Source of the DNA: Acheta domesticus
Taxonomy: Eukaryota > Arthropoda > Insecta > Orthoptera > Gryllidae
Direction of reading: 5' to 3'
Assembly (NCBI GenBank): GCA_031308135.1
Contig: JAHLJT010000631.1
Span: forward strand, 266,338,948-266,402,947
Length of the DNA stretch: 64,000 bases
Position 1 is the first letter of the stretch, and each line of letters starts with the position of its first letter. The notes under the pieces were generated by a model. It worked only from the letters and a program-made list of their open reading frames with translations. It was not told the origin of the DNA and searched no databases. Position numbers and translations under genes: made by a program. Positions 46,053 to 57,700 of the stretch are shown here, in pieces.

Positions 46053-46307
46053 AAACATATTCTACGTATATCAATTAATGAAGAGAAGCAAAAGAAGGTA
46101 TTGAAAATCAAAGCAGTTCTTAAGGCGGTAATTGCTGCTTCGGGTGTTTCAAAAATATATATTTGCAGAATTAACAAGGAAATTAATTCTATTCAATCGG
46201 AAGAATCGTGTTCATTTTCTACTCCTAATAAAGAGAAGAAGAGAAAGGATGTGGTCTCTGCTCTCGACAGTTTGAATGAGAGTGTGATTAGCCCCACATT
46301 CATTTAA
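45705..46307 (+). pseudogene. Chimeric open frame: Penelope RT fragment joined to a helix-turn-helix-like segment
   Basis: The frame is open for 200 residues. Residues 1-115 are the Penelope fragment ending around TTEC. From about residue 120 the sequence changes to EEKQKKVLKIKAVLKAVIAA, GVSKIYICRINKE and FSTPNKEKKRKDVVSALDS. This pattern (short helix, GVS turn, RI-KE helix, then a basic KKRK stretch) resembles the N-terminal part of a multicopy insect transposase-like family. No DDE part follows. Whether the joint is transcribed is unknown, and I treat it as two relics that happen to be in frame. Confidence 0.6.
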
Positions 46308-47394
46308 TGCACCATATCAAGAAATCGTTACTTTTACAGGTAAAAAAACGACGCGAACGATAAGAAAGACAGTGACAGTGATACTACTTATGATAGTGAG
46401 GAAAGGAGTATCAGTGACCGTGGAAAACATGGATAATGAGGACACAGCCAGGCCATCCCGTGAAATTGGTATTTCTCCATACCGAGCGAAGAAACTACCG
46501 CAAATTAATTTCCAAGGGCGTTCGCTAGCGTGTGCAAAAGGTTAATGTTTTTCGGTATGGAGAGGCCAGCCAAGCGCCAGCAAGCGCCTCCTTCTGGCTC
46601 TCTCCCCACCACTTTCACCTTCCCCCCCTACCCGGGAATCCCAGCGGCCACCCTAGAAAAATTTAGCTGTAGCTTACAGTATTTTAACCTTTTAAATACT
46701 AACGGGAAAGAGATTTCTCAGAGTATTTCATCCCTTTGCGGTCCTTTCACTTTTCAGTCTTCGTCTGGCGGTCCGATGTCCCGCGTCACGGGACTTTCCT
46801 TTTTCCTGGCTCTGGTCTTTTGTCCCGTGGCGCGGGACCTATATTTAAATCTTTTATTTCACTCAGGTAAATGGCACTGGTTTCTTGTACAACTAATTAC
46901 CTTCAGAAGAGATTAGGCAGTATTTTCCTTCATTGTAGCCAGACTTTGCCTATTTTATGTTGATTAAAATCAGTTTGCTTACGAGGATGCAGTTGAACTA
47001 ATGGTGACATCGGGAAGTAAGTGTTAGAAATAGTCGAAGCTTGAATTGTGTGAATCGGTAAACAATTCTGAAAGTTAACAATCTTCAGGAGAGTAAGATT
47101 TTAAAAACATTTTCTCGAGATATTCCGAGGAGTGTAAAGAAAACGACAGTAATGATAACTCGGACTTCGTTCATACCATGCAATATACAGGCGTTGTTAG
47201 TAATGAGGTGAAGCTCTCCGCACCAAACATTAAGTTACAAAATTATGTATAATGAATTAGGCAAAAAAATTAAATGTTTTGTTTGTAATAATACGAAAAA
47301 TAATTTGAAACCAGAGTAGAGTTTCTTACACAGCGGCACGCCGGACCGATGCAACCAGCTACCTGGGGATTTAAAGGGTCTGCAACAAGGAAAA
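46308..47394. other. Right part of the spacer
   Basis: Mixed composition. It contains two small hairpins (46778-46838) and a GC-rich patch near 47333-47385 next to the right array. The 128-residue plus frame at 46530-46916 has no recognisable domain. Confidence 0.45.
46778..46838. other. Twin GTCCCG/CGGGAC hairpins
   Basis: GTCCCGCGTCACGGGAC (46778-46794) and GTCCCGTGGCGCGGGAC (46822-46838) each form a 6-bp stem with a 5-base loop. The outer arms GTCCCGCG and CGCGGGAC can also pair with each other over 8 bp. Confidence 0.65.
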
Positions 47395-50300
47395 CGAGAT
47401 ATTCGTTTAAAAGATGAACATGAGTATGTTCTTGAGGTGCTTCTAGGCTTATTATAAACAATTGAATGCAGTAATTAATTCGTGTGCCGTTTAGTTAATA
47501 AATATGAAGTATATTATACCAATTAGTGTTAATAAAGCTGTGGTCCGCCGGTAAGATTATATTTTATGATTTTTTGAAATTTGTGTCGGTAAGCAGGAGT
47601 TTTGGGATCAATGCTCGGGGCGATTCTGAACAACGGTTCGGAGTTATTAATTTCAACTAATAGTTTTTAAAACAAATGATATATAGTGATGGAATCGGTA
47701 ATAACATTTGAGTATTCCGCTGGTTACGTGTTTTTCTTCGATTTTTTGCCTCGTACGTGGTAGTATGTTTATGTGTCTGAAGTTTGCATGCTTGTTATAA
47801 ACAATTGCAAGCAGTAATTAATTCTGGAGTAATTTCATAGTAAAATATCAAGTGTTTGTAACAAACTACAGTCTGTAATACTGTGGTTCGCCGGTAAAAT
47901 TTTATTCCTAGATTTTTTAACACATTTTTGTAGAAAATGCGATTTCGGTGCAAAAGTTATGCCCATTTTAGAGCATTTTCGGCACAGTAATTAATATAAA
48001 CAAATAGTTTCTTATTCAAAGAATATCATGTAATGAGCCCTAGACCAATATTTCTGTATTCCGCCGAATAGTTTTTTTTTTCTGTGGATATTTGTTTAAA
48101 AGATTATCGTGAGTATGTCCTTGTGATGCTTCAGGGCTCATTATAAACAATTGAATGCAGTAATTAATTCGTGAGCCGTTTAGTTAATAAATAAGAAGTA
48201 TATTAAACACATTAGTGTTAATAAAGCTATGGTCCGCCGGTAAGTTTATATTTTTGATTTTTTGAAATTTGTGTCGGTAAGCAGGAGTTTTGGGATCAGT
48301 GCTTTGTGCGATTCTTAACAACCGTTCGGAGTAATTAATTACAACTAATAGTTTTTAATACTAATGATATCTAGTGATGGAATCGGTAATAACATTTGAG
48401 TATTCCGCTGGTTAGGTGTTTTTCTGCTTCTTTTTGCCTCGTACGTGGTGTAGTAGCTTCATGTGTCCGAAGTTAGAATGCTTCTTATAAGCATTTGAAA
48501 ACAGTATTTAATTCTGGAGCAATTTCATCGTGAAATATAACGTGTTTGTAACAAACTACAGTTGGTAATACTGTGGTTCGCCGGTAAAATTTTATGCCTA
48601 GATTTTTTAACACATTTTTGTAGAAAATGCGATTTCGGTGCAAAAGTTATGCCCATTTTAGAGCACTTTCGGCACAGTAATAATACAAACAAATAGTTAC
48701 TAATTCAATGGATATCTAGTAATGAGCCCTCGACAAATATTTCTGTATTCCGCCGAATAGTTTTTTTTCTGTGGATATTTGTTTAAAAGACTAACGTAAG
48801 TATGTCCTTGTGATGCTTCAGGGCTCATTATAAACAATTGAATGCAGTAATTAATTCGTGAGCCGTTTAGTTAATAAATATGTATACTAAACAAATTAGT
48901 GTTAATAAAGCTGTGGTCCGCCGGTAAGTTTATATTTTATGATTTTTTGAAATTTGTGTCGGTAAGCAGGAGTTTTGGGATCAATACTCTGTGCGATTCT
49001 TAACAACCGTTCGGAGTAATTAATTTCAACTAATAGTTTTTAAAAGAAATGATATCTAGTGATGGAATCGGTAATAACATTTGAGTATTCCGCTGGTTCC
49101 GTGTTTTTCTGCTTCTTTTTTACCTCGTACGTGGTGTAGTAGCTTCATGTGTCCGAAGTTTGAATGCTTGTTATAAACATTTGTAAGCAGTAATTAATTC
49201 TGGAGCAATTTCATCGTGAAATATAACGTGTTTGTAACAAAGTACAGTTGGTAATATTGTGGTTCGCCGGTAAAATTTTATTCCTAGATTTTTTAACACA
49301 TTTTTGTAGAAAATGCGATTTCGGTGCAAAAGTTATGCCCATTTTTGAGCATTTTGAACGCTGTAATTAATATAAACAAATAGTTTCTTATTCAATGAAT
49401 ATCCTGTAATGAGCTCTAGACCAATATTTCTGTATTCCGCCGAATAGTTTTTTTTTGTGGATATTTGTTTAAAAAATGAACGTGAACATGTCCTTGTGAT
49501 GCTTCAGGGCTCATTATAAACAATTGAATGCAGTAATTAATTCGTGAGCCGTTTAGTTAATAAATATGAAGTATATTATACAAATTAGTGTTAATAAAGC
49601 TGTGGTCCGCCCGTAAGTTTATATTTTATGATTTTTTGAAATTTGTGACGGTAAGCAGGAGTTTTTGGATCAAAGCTCTGTGTGATTCTCAACAACCGTT
49701 CGGAGTAATTAATTTCAACTAATAGTTTTTAAAAGAAATGATATCTAGTGATGGAATCGGTAATAATATTTGAGTATTCCGCTGGTTCCGTGTTTTTCTG
49801 CTTCTTTTTTACCTCGTACGTGGTGTAGTAGCTTCATGTGTCCGAAGTTTGAATGCTTGTTATAAACATTTGTAAGCAGTAATTAATTCTGGAGCAATTT
49901 CATCGTGAAATATAACGTGTTTGTAACAAACTACAGTTGGTAATACTGTGGTTCGCCGGTAAAATATTATTCCCTGATTTTTTAAAATATTTTTGTAGAG
50001 AATGCGATTTTGGTGCAAAAGTTATGCCCATTTTAGAGCATTTTCGGTGCAGTAATTAATATAAACAAAATGTATCTAATTTAATGGATATCCTGCAATG
50101 AACCCTAGACTAATATTTCTGTATTCCGCCGAATAGTTTTTTTTCTGTGGATATTTGTTTAAAAGATGAACGTGAACATGTCCTTGTGATGCTTCAGGGC
50201 TCATTATAAACAATTGAATGCAGTAATTAATTCGTGAGCCGTTTAGTTAATAAATATGAAGTATATTATACAAATTAGTGTTAATAAAGCTGTGGTCCGC

Positions 50301-51248
50301 CGGTAAGTTTATATTTTATGATTTTTTGAAATTTGTGACGGTAAGCAGGAGTTTTTGGATCAAAGCTCTGTGTGATTCTCAACAACCGTTCGGAGTAATT
50401 AATTTCAACTAATAGTTTTTAAAACAAATGATATATAGTGATGGTATCGGTAATAACATTTTAGTATTCCGCTGGGTAGGTGTTTTTCTGCTTTTCTTTG
50501 CCTCGTACGTGGTGTAGTATATTCATGTGTCGGAAGTTTGAATGCTTGTTATAAACATTTGAAAACAGTAATTAATTCTGGAGTAATTTGATCGTGAAAT
50601 ATAACGTGTTTGTAACAAACTACAGTTGGTAATACTGTGGTTCGCCGGTAAAATATTATTCCCTGATTTTTTAAAATATTTTTGTAGAGAATGCGATTTT
50701 GGTGCAAAAGTTATGCCCATTTTAGAGCATTTTCGGTGCAGTAATTAATATAAACAAAATGTATCTAATTTAATGGATATCCTGCAATGAGCCCTAGACT
50801 AATATTTCTGTATTCCGCCGAATAGTTTTTTTTCTGTGGATATTTGTTTAAAAGATGAACGTGAACATGTCCTTGTGATGTTTCACGGCTCATTATAAAC
50901 AATTGAATGCAGTAATTAATTCGTGAGCCGTTTAGTTAATAAATATGAAGTATATTATACAAATTAGTGTTAATAAAGCTGTGGTCCGCCGGTAAGTTTA
51001 TATTTTATGATTTTTTGAAATTTGTGACGGTAAGCAGGAGTTTTTGGATCAAAGCTCTGTGTGATTCTCAACAACCGTTCGGAGTAATTAATTTCAACTA
51101 ATAGTTTTTAAAACAAATGATATATAGTGATGGTATCGGTAATAACATTTTAGTATTCCGCTGGATAGGTGTTTTTCTGCTTTTTTTTGCCTCGTACGTG
51201 GTGTAGTATATTCATGTGTCGGAAGTTTGAATGCTTGTTATAAACATT
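47395..51248 (-). repeat. Right satellite array: same 686-bp higher-order repeat, inverted
   Basis: This is the reverse complement of the left array. CAATTGAATGCAGTAATTAA recurs at about 47459, 48149, 48836, 49521, 50211 and 50900. About 5.6 units are present. It shares the same internal variants as the left array (for example ATTCTTTGAATAAG versus ATCCATTGAATTAG forms). The last two units before 51248 are nearly identical to each other. The outer end is sharp, followed by TAGATAGATATTTAGGGTTAG-like unique sequence. Confidence 0.95.
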
Positions 51249-52120
51249 AGATAGATATTTAGGGTTAGTATTAGATAGATATTTTAGGTTAGTACAAGAT
51301 TTTTCAAATTACATATGTGCATTTATGAAATGTGTTTAATGATGTATCTTTTAAAACAATACAGGTTACAGAATAGATCCTGCTATCGAAACATAATATA
51401 TCTTGCTTGAAATCATACGTTAGATATGAATCTCGACAAAATTGGTTTTGTTTTCATACCCAGCGGCTAGAATATTAATGCAACCAATAAGTCACATGTC
51501 AACTCTCTCCAAAAAAGTAACATTTGATAACAGTATAAACGTTTACGATCAATCCTATTTATTACCATTACTCGCTGCACTACTTTGCGAATTTTTAAAT
51601 ACATCAGTTGATATGATAGCATACTTTTCATTATTTAACAAAAAATGTCTCTATAAATAGAACGTAATGGCTCGTCCTAACGGGAACCATCGACACATCA
51701 TCCCAATACTGATTAGTGACTCCGGGCGCATTAAACATTAACGTTGTTATTCCCGAAAATGTAGTTCATGTTTTTATTCGGGAGATGGCGCTGATCTTCT
51801 GCCAGTGGTTTGTGAGATCCGGCATCGACCTACACTCGACTAGCGGTTTTTCCCCCATCAGCTGGAACAAGCTCTAAGCTCCCAACTGAACTACTGGTAG
51901 GTGTGGTAGAGAAGTGCGTGCGAGGATGTGTAGGTAAGGGGTAAGGATAGGACAAGGAAGATGAAGGAATTATCACGCGCCGTCCGCGATCCGTTTATCA
52001 GGGTCCTGCTCTGGCATTCGCCTCGCGGTGATCGAACGAAAAATCACGGAAAACTACCGATCAGAGCAGCCGGACGCTAGAGTTCTCTTCCAGTAGCTGA
52101 ATTTGATCTGGCTATCTATC
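51249..52120. other. Intergenic sequence after the satellite
   Basis: Starts with a short direct repeat (TTAGATAGATATTTAGGGTT-like, 51247-51290), then mixed sequence. 52007-52110 is one copy of a diverged direct repeat whose partner is at 52990-53095. Confidence 0.5.
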
Positions 52121-52339
52121 GTGTGATTTTTATAACTCTGTCTCTCAAGGCTCGTCTTTACGATGGAATATATCACGGCATTTTGCGTCTTTCGCGGTCG
52201 TGTCGCTAGATGTCACATGATTAAGCAGTGATATGGTCGCAATCATCTGACATCTAGCAGCATAACCAAGAGAGCGAAATGCTGTGATATATTACATGTT
52301 AAAAATGGGCTTTGAGAGACAGCTTTATAAAAATCGCAC
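52121..52339. mobile_element. MITE with ~95-bp terminal inverted repeats
   Basis: The left arm 52121-52216 and right arm 52248-52339 are imperfect reverse complements along their full length: GTGTGATTTTTATAA / GTGCGATTTTTATAA at the ends, CTGTCTCTCAAGGC / CTGTCTCTCAAAGC, AATATATCACGGCATTT / AATATATCACAGCATTT, and GCTAGATGTCA at the inner ends. The loop is about 30 bp. It can fold as a single hairpin. No transposase is present and the target duplication is unclear, so the superfamily is unknown. Confidence 0.75.
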
Positions 52340-54450
52340 TACAGTGTCGAAAATCCATACTCCGTCAAACCCTAGGCGCTACAATAACACCAGTTAATTC
52401 CATGAGACATCTAAATCGCTATCATCCTTGTAGTGCAGCACTTTCATTCGTTGCCTGTTCTCCTTTGCCTTTGCAAATTACTCCATCCCCTGCAACAGAA
52501 ATGCCCATATTCATGCGGGATACATTTCACCGTTCCTCCGCCACGAAGCGGCAACTTCCTCCAAAGGTTGCTCCATCAATACCCGACAAAACCCGGATTT
52601 CAATTTGGTCAGACCGCCTCTCCCAGTCGCCACCGCCTTTCACTGTCTCCGAAAGTCGGTCGCATTGTCCCCGGCATCGGCACCCGCCTGATTAATTGTT
52701 GCCGACGTCACGTGACGTGAAACAAAAGAACGAAATGGTGCGCATCCTGGAGACGCTCCCGTTCTTTTCATGCGGAACTCGCATTTCAGATTTTTTGCTT
52801 CTGCCACGTCGGCGGCTTTACTGACGCAGACGGCCAGCAGCTATTGCTTGGCGGAGGGAAGAAGACCGCTGGAAAGATTGCAGATGATATCACGACGAAC
52901 TAGATCAGTGATGTCAAGGTCGATGCCACGAGCGGGAGTCCATGGCACGTGTGCCACGACAAAATCCCCCCCCATGGCACTTCATCACCCCACTGCTCCG
53001 GCATTCACCTGGTATTAAACGGAGAAACCAAGGAAAACTACCTATCAGAGCACCCAGTCGCTAGAATTCTCCTTCAGACAGCGACAGAATCCGGTCTTTG
53101 TCCTAAGCGATTATTTTCAGCCTGAGCAACGGAAAATTTCCAGCGCGTTTTGTTTTCAAATTACATTTTTTCGAACACTTACGTTACACTTGACCTTTTG
53201 CTACGCAAGTCAATTTTCGTGGCGAGATTTCTGCTTTCGGTCTTCGCGATTAACATTTTTGAGCCTGATCAACGCATACGTTTTAACGCCTTTTGTGCCA
53301 AAATATTTATCTAATGAACAAAAATGTGCCATTATTGTTAGAACTACGAAAGAGAAAGAACGCATTCAACTAACACTTACTCTTCATTTTGGTTTACCGC
53401 ACTCGCTACGTCGAAGTTGATTCATTACATAAAGGAAAAGGAGCAGCCTTTTATTATTGTTGACTAACGTTAGAAAGCGTCAGAACATAATTTATATTTA
53501 TATTTATTATTATTATTATTATGCTTAAATTTTGCATTTAAGCAATTTGAAAAGTTTGACGCGTGTTCTCCGAAGCTATTCCCAAATTGTACTTATCCTA
53601 TTGGAGCAGTATGAAAAGATACTATTATATTGTGTTTGCGATGTAGTGTTTCATGAAGATGTGAGGAGTTTCACAACAAAAATGACTACGCTTCTTGTAC
53701 GACCAACTAGTTAGCAATGTTGCGATCTTTTAATCTTGCTACGCTGCGATATTTTTATCTTTATAAAAAATATTAAGATTATAATGTCATTTTGCATACA
53801 CATCTCGGCAATATTAACTAGTATTGTGCAAGAAAGATGTCAAATGTGTATTTCACAGTGCATTCCCATATGAGAGAGTGACTATTAAGTCCCAAAGGAC
53901 GAAATATACGTATTACAACTATGCCTATTGCTTTTCACCCTGGAATAGCAAAATGTGATAAGCACAGTTGCTCATGATTCTTTGAGACATAAAGATTTCT
54001 GTATGTGGTAATGCTGTTGTGATGATAGCTGTTGAGTTGACAATATTTGCGGATGAATGTGAGGACTTCGTCTTTGAATGGATGGAATTGTAGAGTCAAA
54101 TTAATTAAAACAACCGGCTGACGACGGCAATGCCGTCGTCATCAGTCCAGCAGTTGGTGGCGAAGGTCGGCAAGCAGTGCCTACTTATGGAGGAAAAGCC
54201 ATACAAAGCTGGCTCTCATAATAAATTCAAGTTAACAAAGATGAATTATCGTGATCGCTGATGACCTTTGTCGTTAAAAAGCGAACTTAAATAAATTTGA
54301 AATAGATGAATTCTATCATTTTATTCATTCACTCAAACGATGAGTTATGGGATATGGGAGAATATTTACACGGAAATAGAATTTTGGAAATAATTGTCTC
54401 GTATATATGCAAATCCTCAGCTTTAAATATTACACTCTGTTAATGCTTTG
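52340..54450. other. Intergenic sequence, no gene supported
   Basis: Open plus-strand frames at 52312-52720 and 52770-53018 show no known domain. 52990-53095 is a diverged direct copy of 52007-52110. A (TTA)n tract lies at about 53499-53520. The rest is AT-rich. Confidence 0.5.
52705..52718. promoter_or_regulatory. Perfect 14-bp palindrome with E-box and CRE half-sites
   Basis: ACGTCACGTGACGT is its own reverse complement. Its centre TCACGTGA is an E-box type core and each flank gives a TGACG/CGTCA half-site. It could bind bHLH-Zip or CREB/ATF-type dimers. No gene start is assigned nearby, so function is inference. Confidence 0.45.
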
Positions 54451-54788
54451 GTTGATCCTGGCTGTACGGTACCCCTTGCATCACGGCCTCTTTAATATGT
54501 TCGTACTTATCGTACCGATAGGCGATTTTGTCCCCGCCGCATTATAATGCCAAATTACTTTCAAAGGTAAGTTTCCTCGCTTCGTTCGCCTGGATCCAAG
54601 TCACGTCGAGGCTCGGGCCTTCGGCCTTCGCGTTCACTAAAAACAACCTTGAGTCTATCCACCGCATAATTACCAATTCACTTTTATAAGAAATCACTCC
54701 AGTATTCAAACTGCGCAGTGGACGATACTTATGAACGTATTAAGGAGGCCGTGACAGCAAAGGGTACCGTACAATCAGGATCATCCAA
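54451..54788. mobile_element. MITE with ~65-bp terminal inverted repeats and TGCT target duplication
   Basis: The left end TGGTTGATCCTGGCTGTACG and right end (inverted) TGGATGATCCTGATTGTACG open an imperfect inverted repeat of about 65 bp that also matches GGTACCC, CACGGCCTC and TACTTATCGT / AAGTATCGT words. TGCT lies next to both ends (left about 54445-54448, right 54789-54792). The inside (about 200 bp) is non-coding. Confidence 0.75.
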
Positions 54789-54792
54789 TGCT

Positions 54793-57700
54793 ATCATGAA
54801 CCCAGAATGATAAATTTGATTTAAACAGCAAACTAAATTTTAAAAGAATTCTTCTGCTACCGTACTACGTACACAAAGTAAACATTACCTTCAGGTTTTC
54901 AAAAACAAAATTGGCAAATAACATGAAATCAATTAAAAATAAAACAACAATCAAAGGAAAATAATGTTTGCTTCTTAATGATCACTTTGGGCGATATTTT
55001 CTAATACATTCACGAAAATTTCAGTTAAATAGTAATTGAGGCAGATTACAATGTCTATGAAAACGTTTTTAAATACTACTTCACTTCGGGAGATACATTT
55101 TTGTTCATTTTTTCTAGCATTTCAATGAATTCAACACACGTACGTAATGATTTGGAAATGTCTTTCAGTATTGCATCATAATTGAAATGTTCACTCACTT
55201 TTAAAGAAACGATCTCGTTTCCCAGGGAAGCCAGCAGGCAGAGTGCAACACGGCGCCAGAAATACTAGATTAGAGGAGCTTCACTCACCTCCTTAACGAT
55301 GACGAGGGCACGACAATGACGGCAAGTCTTGACAATTGATAGCGTCCTCCAGTTCTGATGGCGACTCCATTTCGATGCTTGTTCACAATGCCGCATTTTG
55401 TTTGTATCGTATCACCACACATATCGCGGTTACGTGTAATAGTTCTTTAGTCTTATTCGTGTCACTTGCTTTTATTAGCAAGTGGTTCACCACTATGTTG
55501 TCATGTGATCACATTTCCCATTTTCGTTTTAGGTTACATTTTATTTTTAGGTTGTTTCCCACATCCTCGAGCTGCTTGCATTCACAGTTCATTAACACAG
55601 TTTAATAAAATGTTATGAAACAGTACAATTCATGGTACACTGATGGAGTTAACTGGAGCCATATTTCGGCCTTTTCCAAGTGGTTTCACATACCGCGCGG
55701 AAAATGTGATACTACGTGTGTGAGAGACTACGTGTTTGCAGCGACATGCTATCCGCTCCATTAAAAGTATTTCGACGCAATCCGTCCCTTTTACGAGCTT
55801 CTTAATCACTGCATTCTGGATGCCGTGCTCACCTGCTCGCTTACGCGTTTTCTTAATTCTTTGATTTCTCGGTACCGCTCCGCGCTCCAAGACACTCGTG
55901 CAAGCATCATGGCTGCGTGGGCGGGCTTTTCGTATCTCATACGCGTACGTTCATGCGTTTGCCAAAATTATCAGTGAACATCACATTATTTATAGATATA
56001 TGTTTTGAATTATACTCCGCAACAAATTTTAACTTCTCATTGGAGCAATGCAAATACTACTAACATTTAGTGCATGTTGTAGTTCTTAACTCGAAAATGA
56101 TCACAATACCGTCAGATATGTTTTCATTGTCTTGTAATTTTAAGTCATAATAAGATTATAAATTCTGTTTCTCCTTAACCTATTATAGTAGCACTATTTA
56201 GAATGTACATTCGAAATACTGTTCTAAAGGTTTCTGGAGATCTCTCTGATGAAGACCCTTTTGATTTTCGGCGAGGGATTCCCACTGAACGAATTGAGAA
56301 ACTCGATTTAGTCATCGAAATGACTTAATCTCTCCTTAGATTATTCCATTCACTTTGAGATACCTTGTGTGGATGATACGGTGATGAATGTGTACAATGA
56401 CTGCTCAAAGGGAAATTACGTTAGAAGAGACTACGTTCATGAATTTTCATCTTATCTTTTATGGGTCTACTTAACAATTTTAACCCGATATTTATAATTC
56501 GGAGAGCAAAATTAATCGTAAATAATTTTATTCATGTCTGAGAAAATTTGGCTGTTGATCATAGTCACTTTTTCATACCATTTCAGACTTTTTCACAGCG
56601 CGAGTCACTTTCTTCTTTTCTTCTTCTTCTTCTTCTTCTTCTTATTATTATTATTATTCAATTGTCCCCGTCTCAACGAACTCCCCTCGCAGCACCTTCT
56701 TTACGTTGCCCAGCTCTAGCGCCGAAATCCGACTAACAGGCAGGCAGCGGATTTTCGTCATAACTCGTTTATCTCTGCGCGGGCGGACGGATCGCTGCCT
56801 CTCGTCAGCGTTGGGGGGGGGGAGTGGATGAGGACGAGGGAGCGGTGTGGCGCTGATGCAGTGAATTCCATTTCGTCACTGCTGGGCCGAATGTTTGTTG
56901 AGGAGCAGATGATTCTAACCATTGCTTTCCCGTATTCGCTCGCAGTAACTTGTGGAAGAAATATAGCTGAGAAGAGGGATGCTTGGGGTAGCGGAAGAAG
57001 TGCATGCCAAGTTTCTGACGTAAGTGGCAAGATTATACTATTTAATTGTGACCATGGAATTATTTTGACTGGATCTTCGAGAAAACTGTTTCGTATTTAC
57101 AGCATTAGTGTATGCAATCGAAATTTTGCTGAAAATATTGTAGCGAATGAAATAGGGCACAGGCACCAGATAGGGAAACTTGAAGTTTTCGTTTCTTCGA
57201 ATTTAACTCATTATTTGGTGGGAGGAGAGAATAAAAAACTTATGTTAAACAACTGTGAAATGTGAGGGTTAAATATCTAATATAGTTTTTCAGGAATTCT
57301 TCTTTTAAAAAATGTCACTTTTATCCATCTATAATCATTGACAATCCACCCGTGGACCCTTTTGTCTCCAACTATGGACACTTGTTCTTATGTATTAAGT
57401 TACACAAAGCCTTTCCAATCTAAAATTATATTGGTTACTAATTACGCCAATAGAGCACATATTTCTCTTATTGGTAAAATATGTAATATAATATTGTTCT
57501 TTCTATCCTTCTCTCTCCATAGTTATCACTTGAAACATGAAAAATATATAATTACTAATTACTCCGAAATTAATTTAAACTTTAAAAAAATGCACATAAA
57601 ATGAAGTAAATATTTATCATCGAAAAATAGGCTGCGTTAAGAAGGAAATTTCTAAGTGAATTATATTACTTGGATATTAAGAGTGCAGGACATGGACGAC

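Noticed and set aside
37080..51248. CRISPR-like array or coding repeats in the satellite
   Set aside because: Units are 686 bp head to tail without short repeats and unique spacers; small frames inside are repeated in each unit with varying stops.
54450..54475. Start of an 18S rRNA gene (TGGTTGATCCTG)
   Set aside because: Similarity ends within about 15 bases and the segment is one arm of an inverted repeat with its partner at 54788.
55630..55890. 86-residue basic minus-strand open frame
   Set aside because: No recognisable family, start context or splice signals.
56828..57265. 145-residue plus-strand open frame
   Set aside because: No known domain, mixed composition across it, and a 90-residue frame opposes it on the other strand; could be chance.
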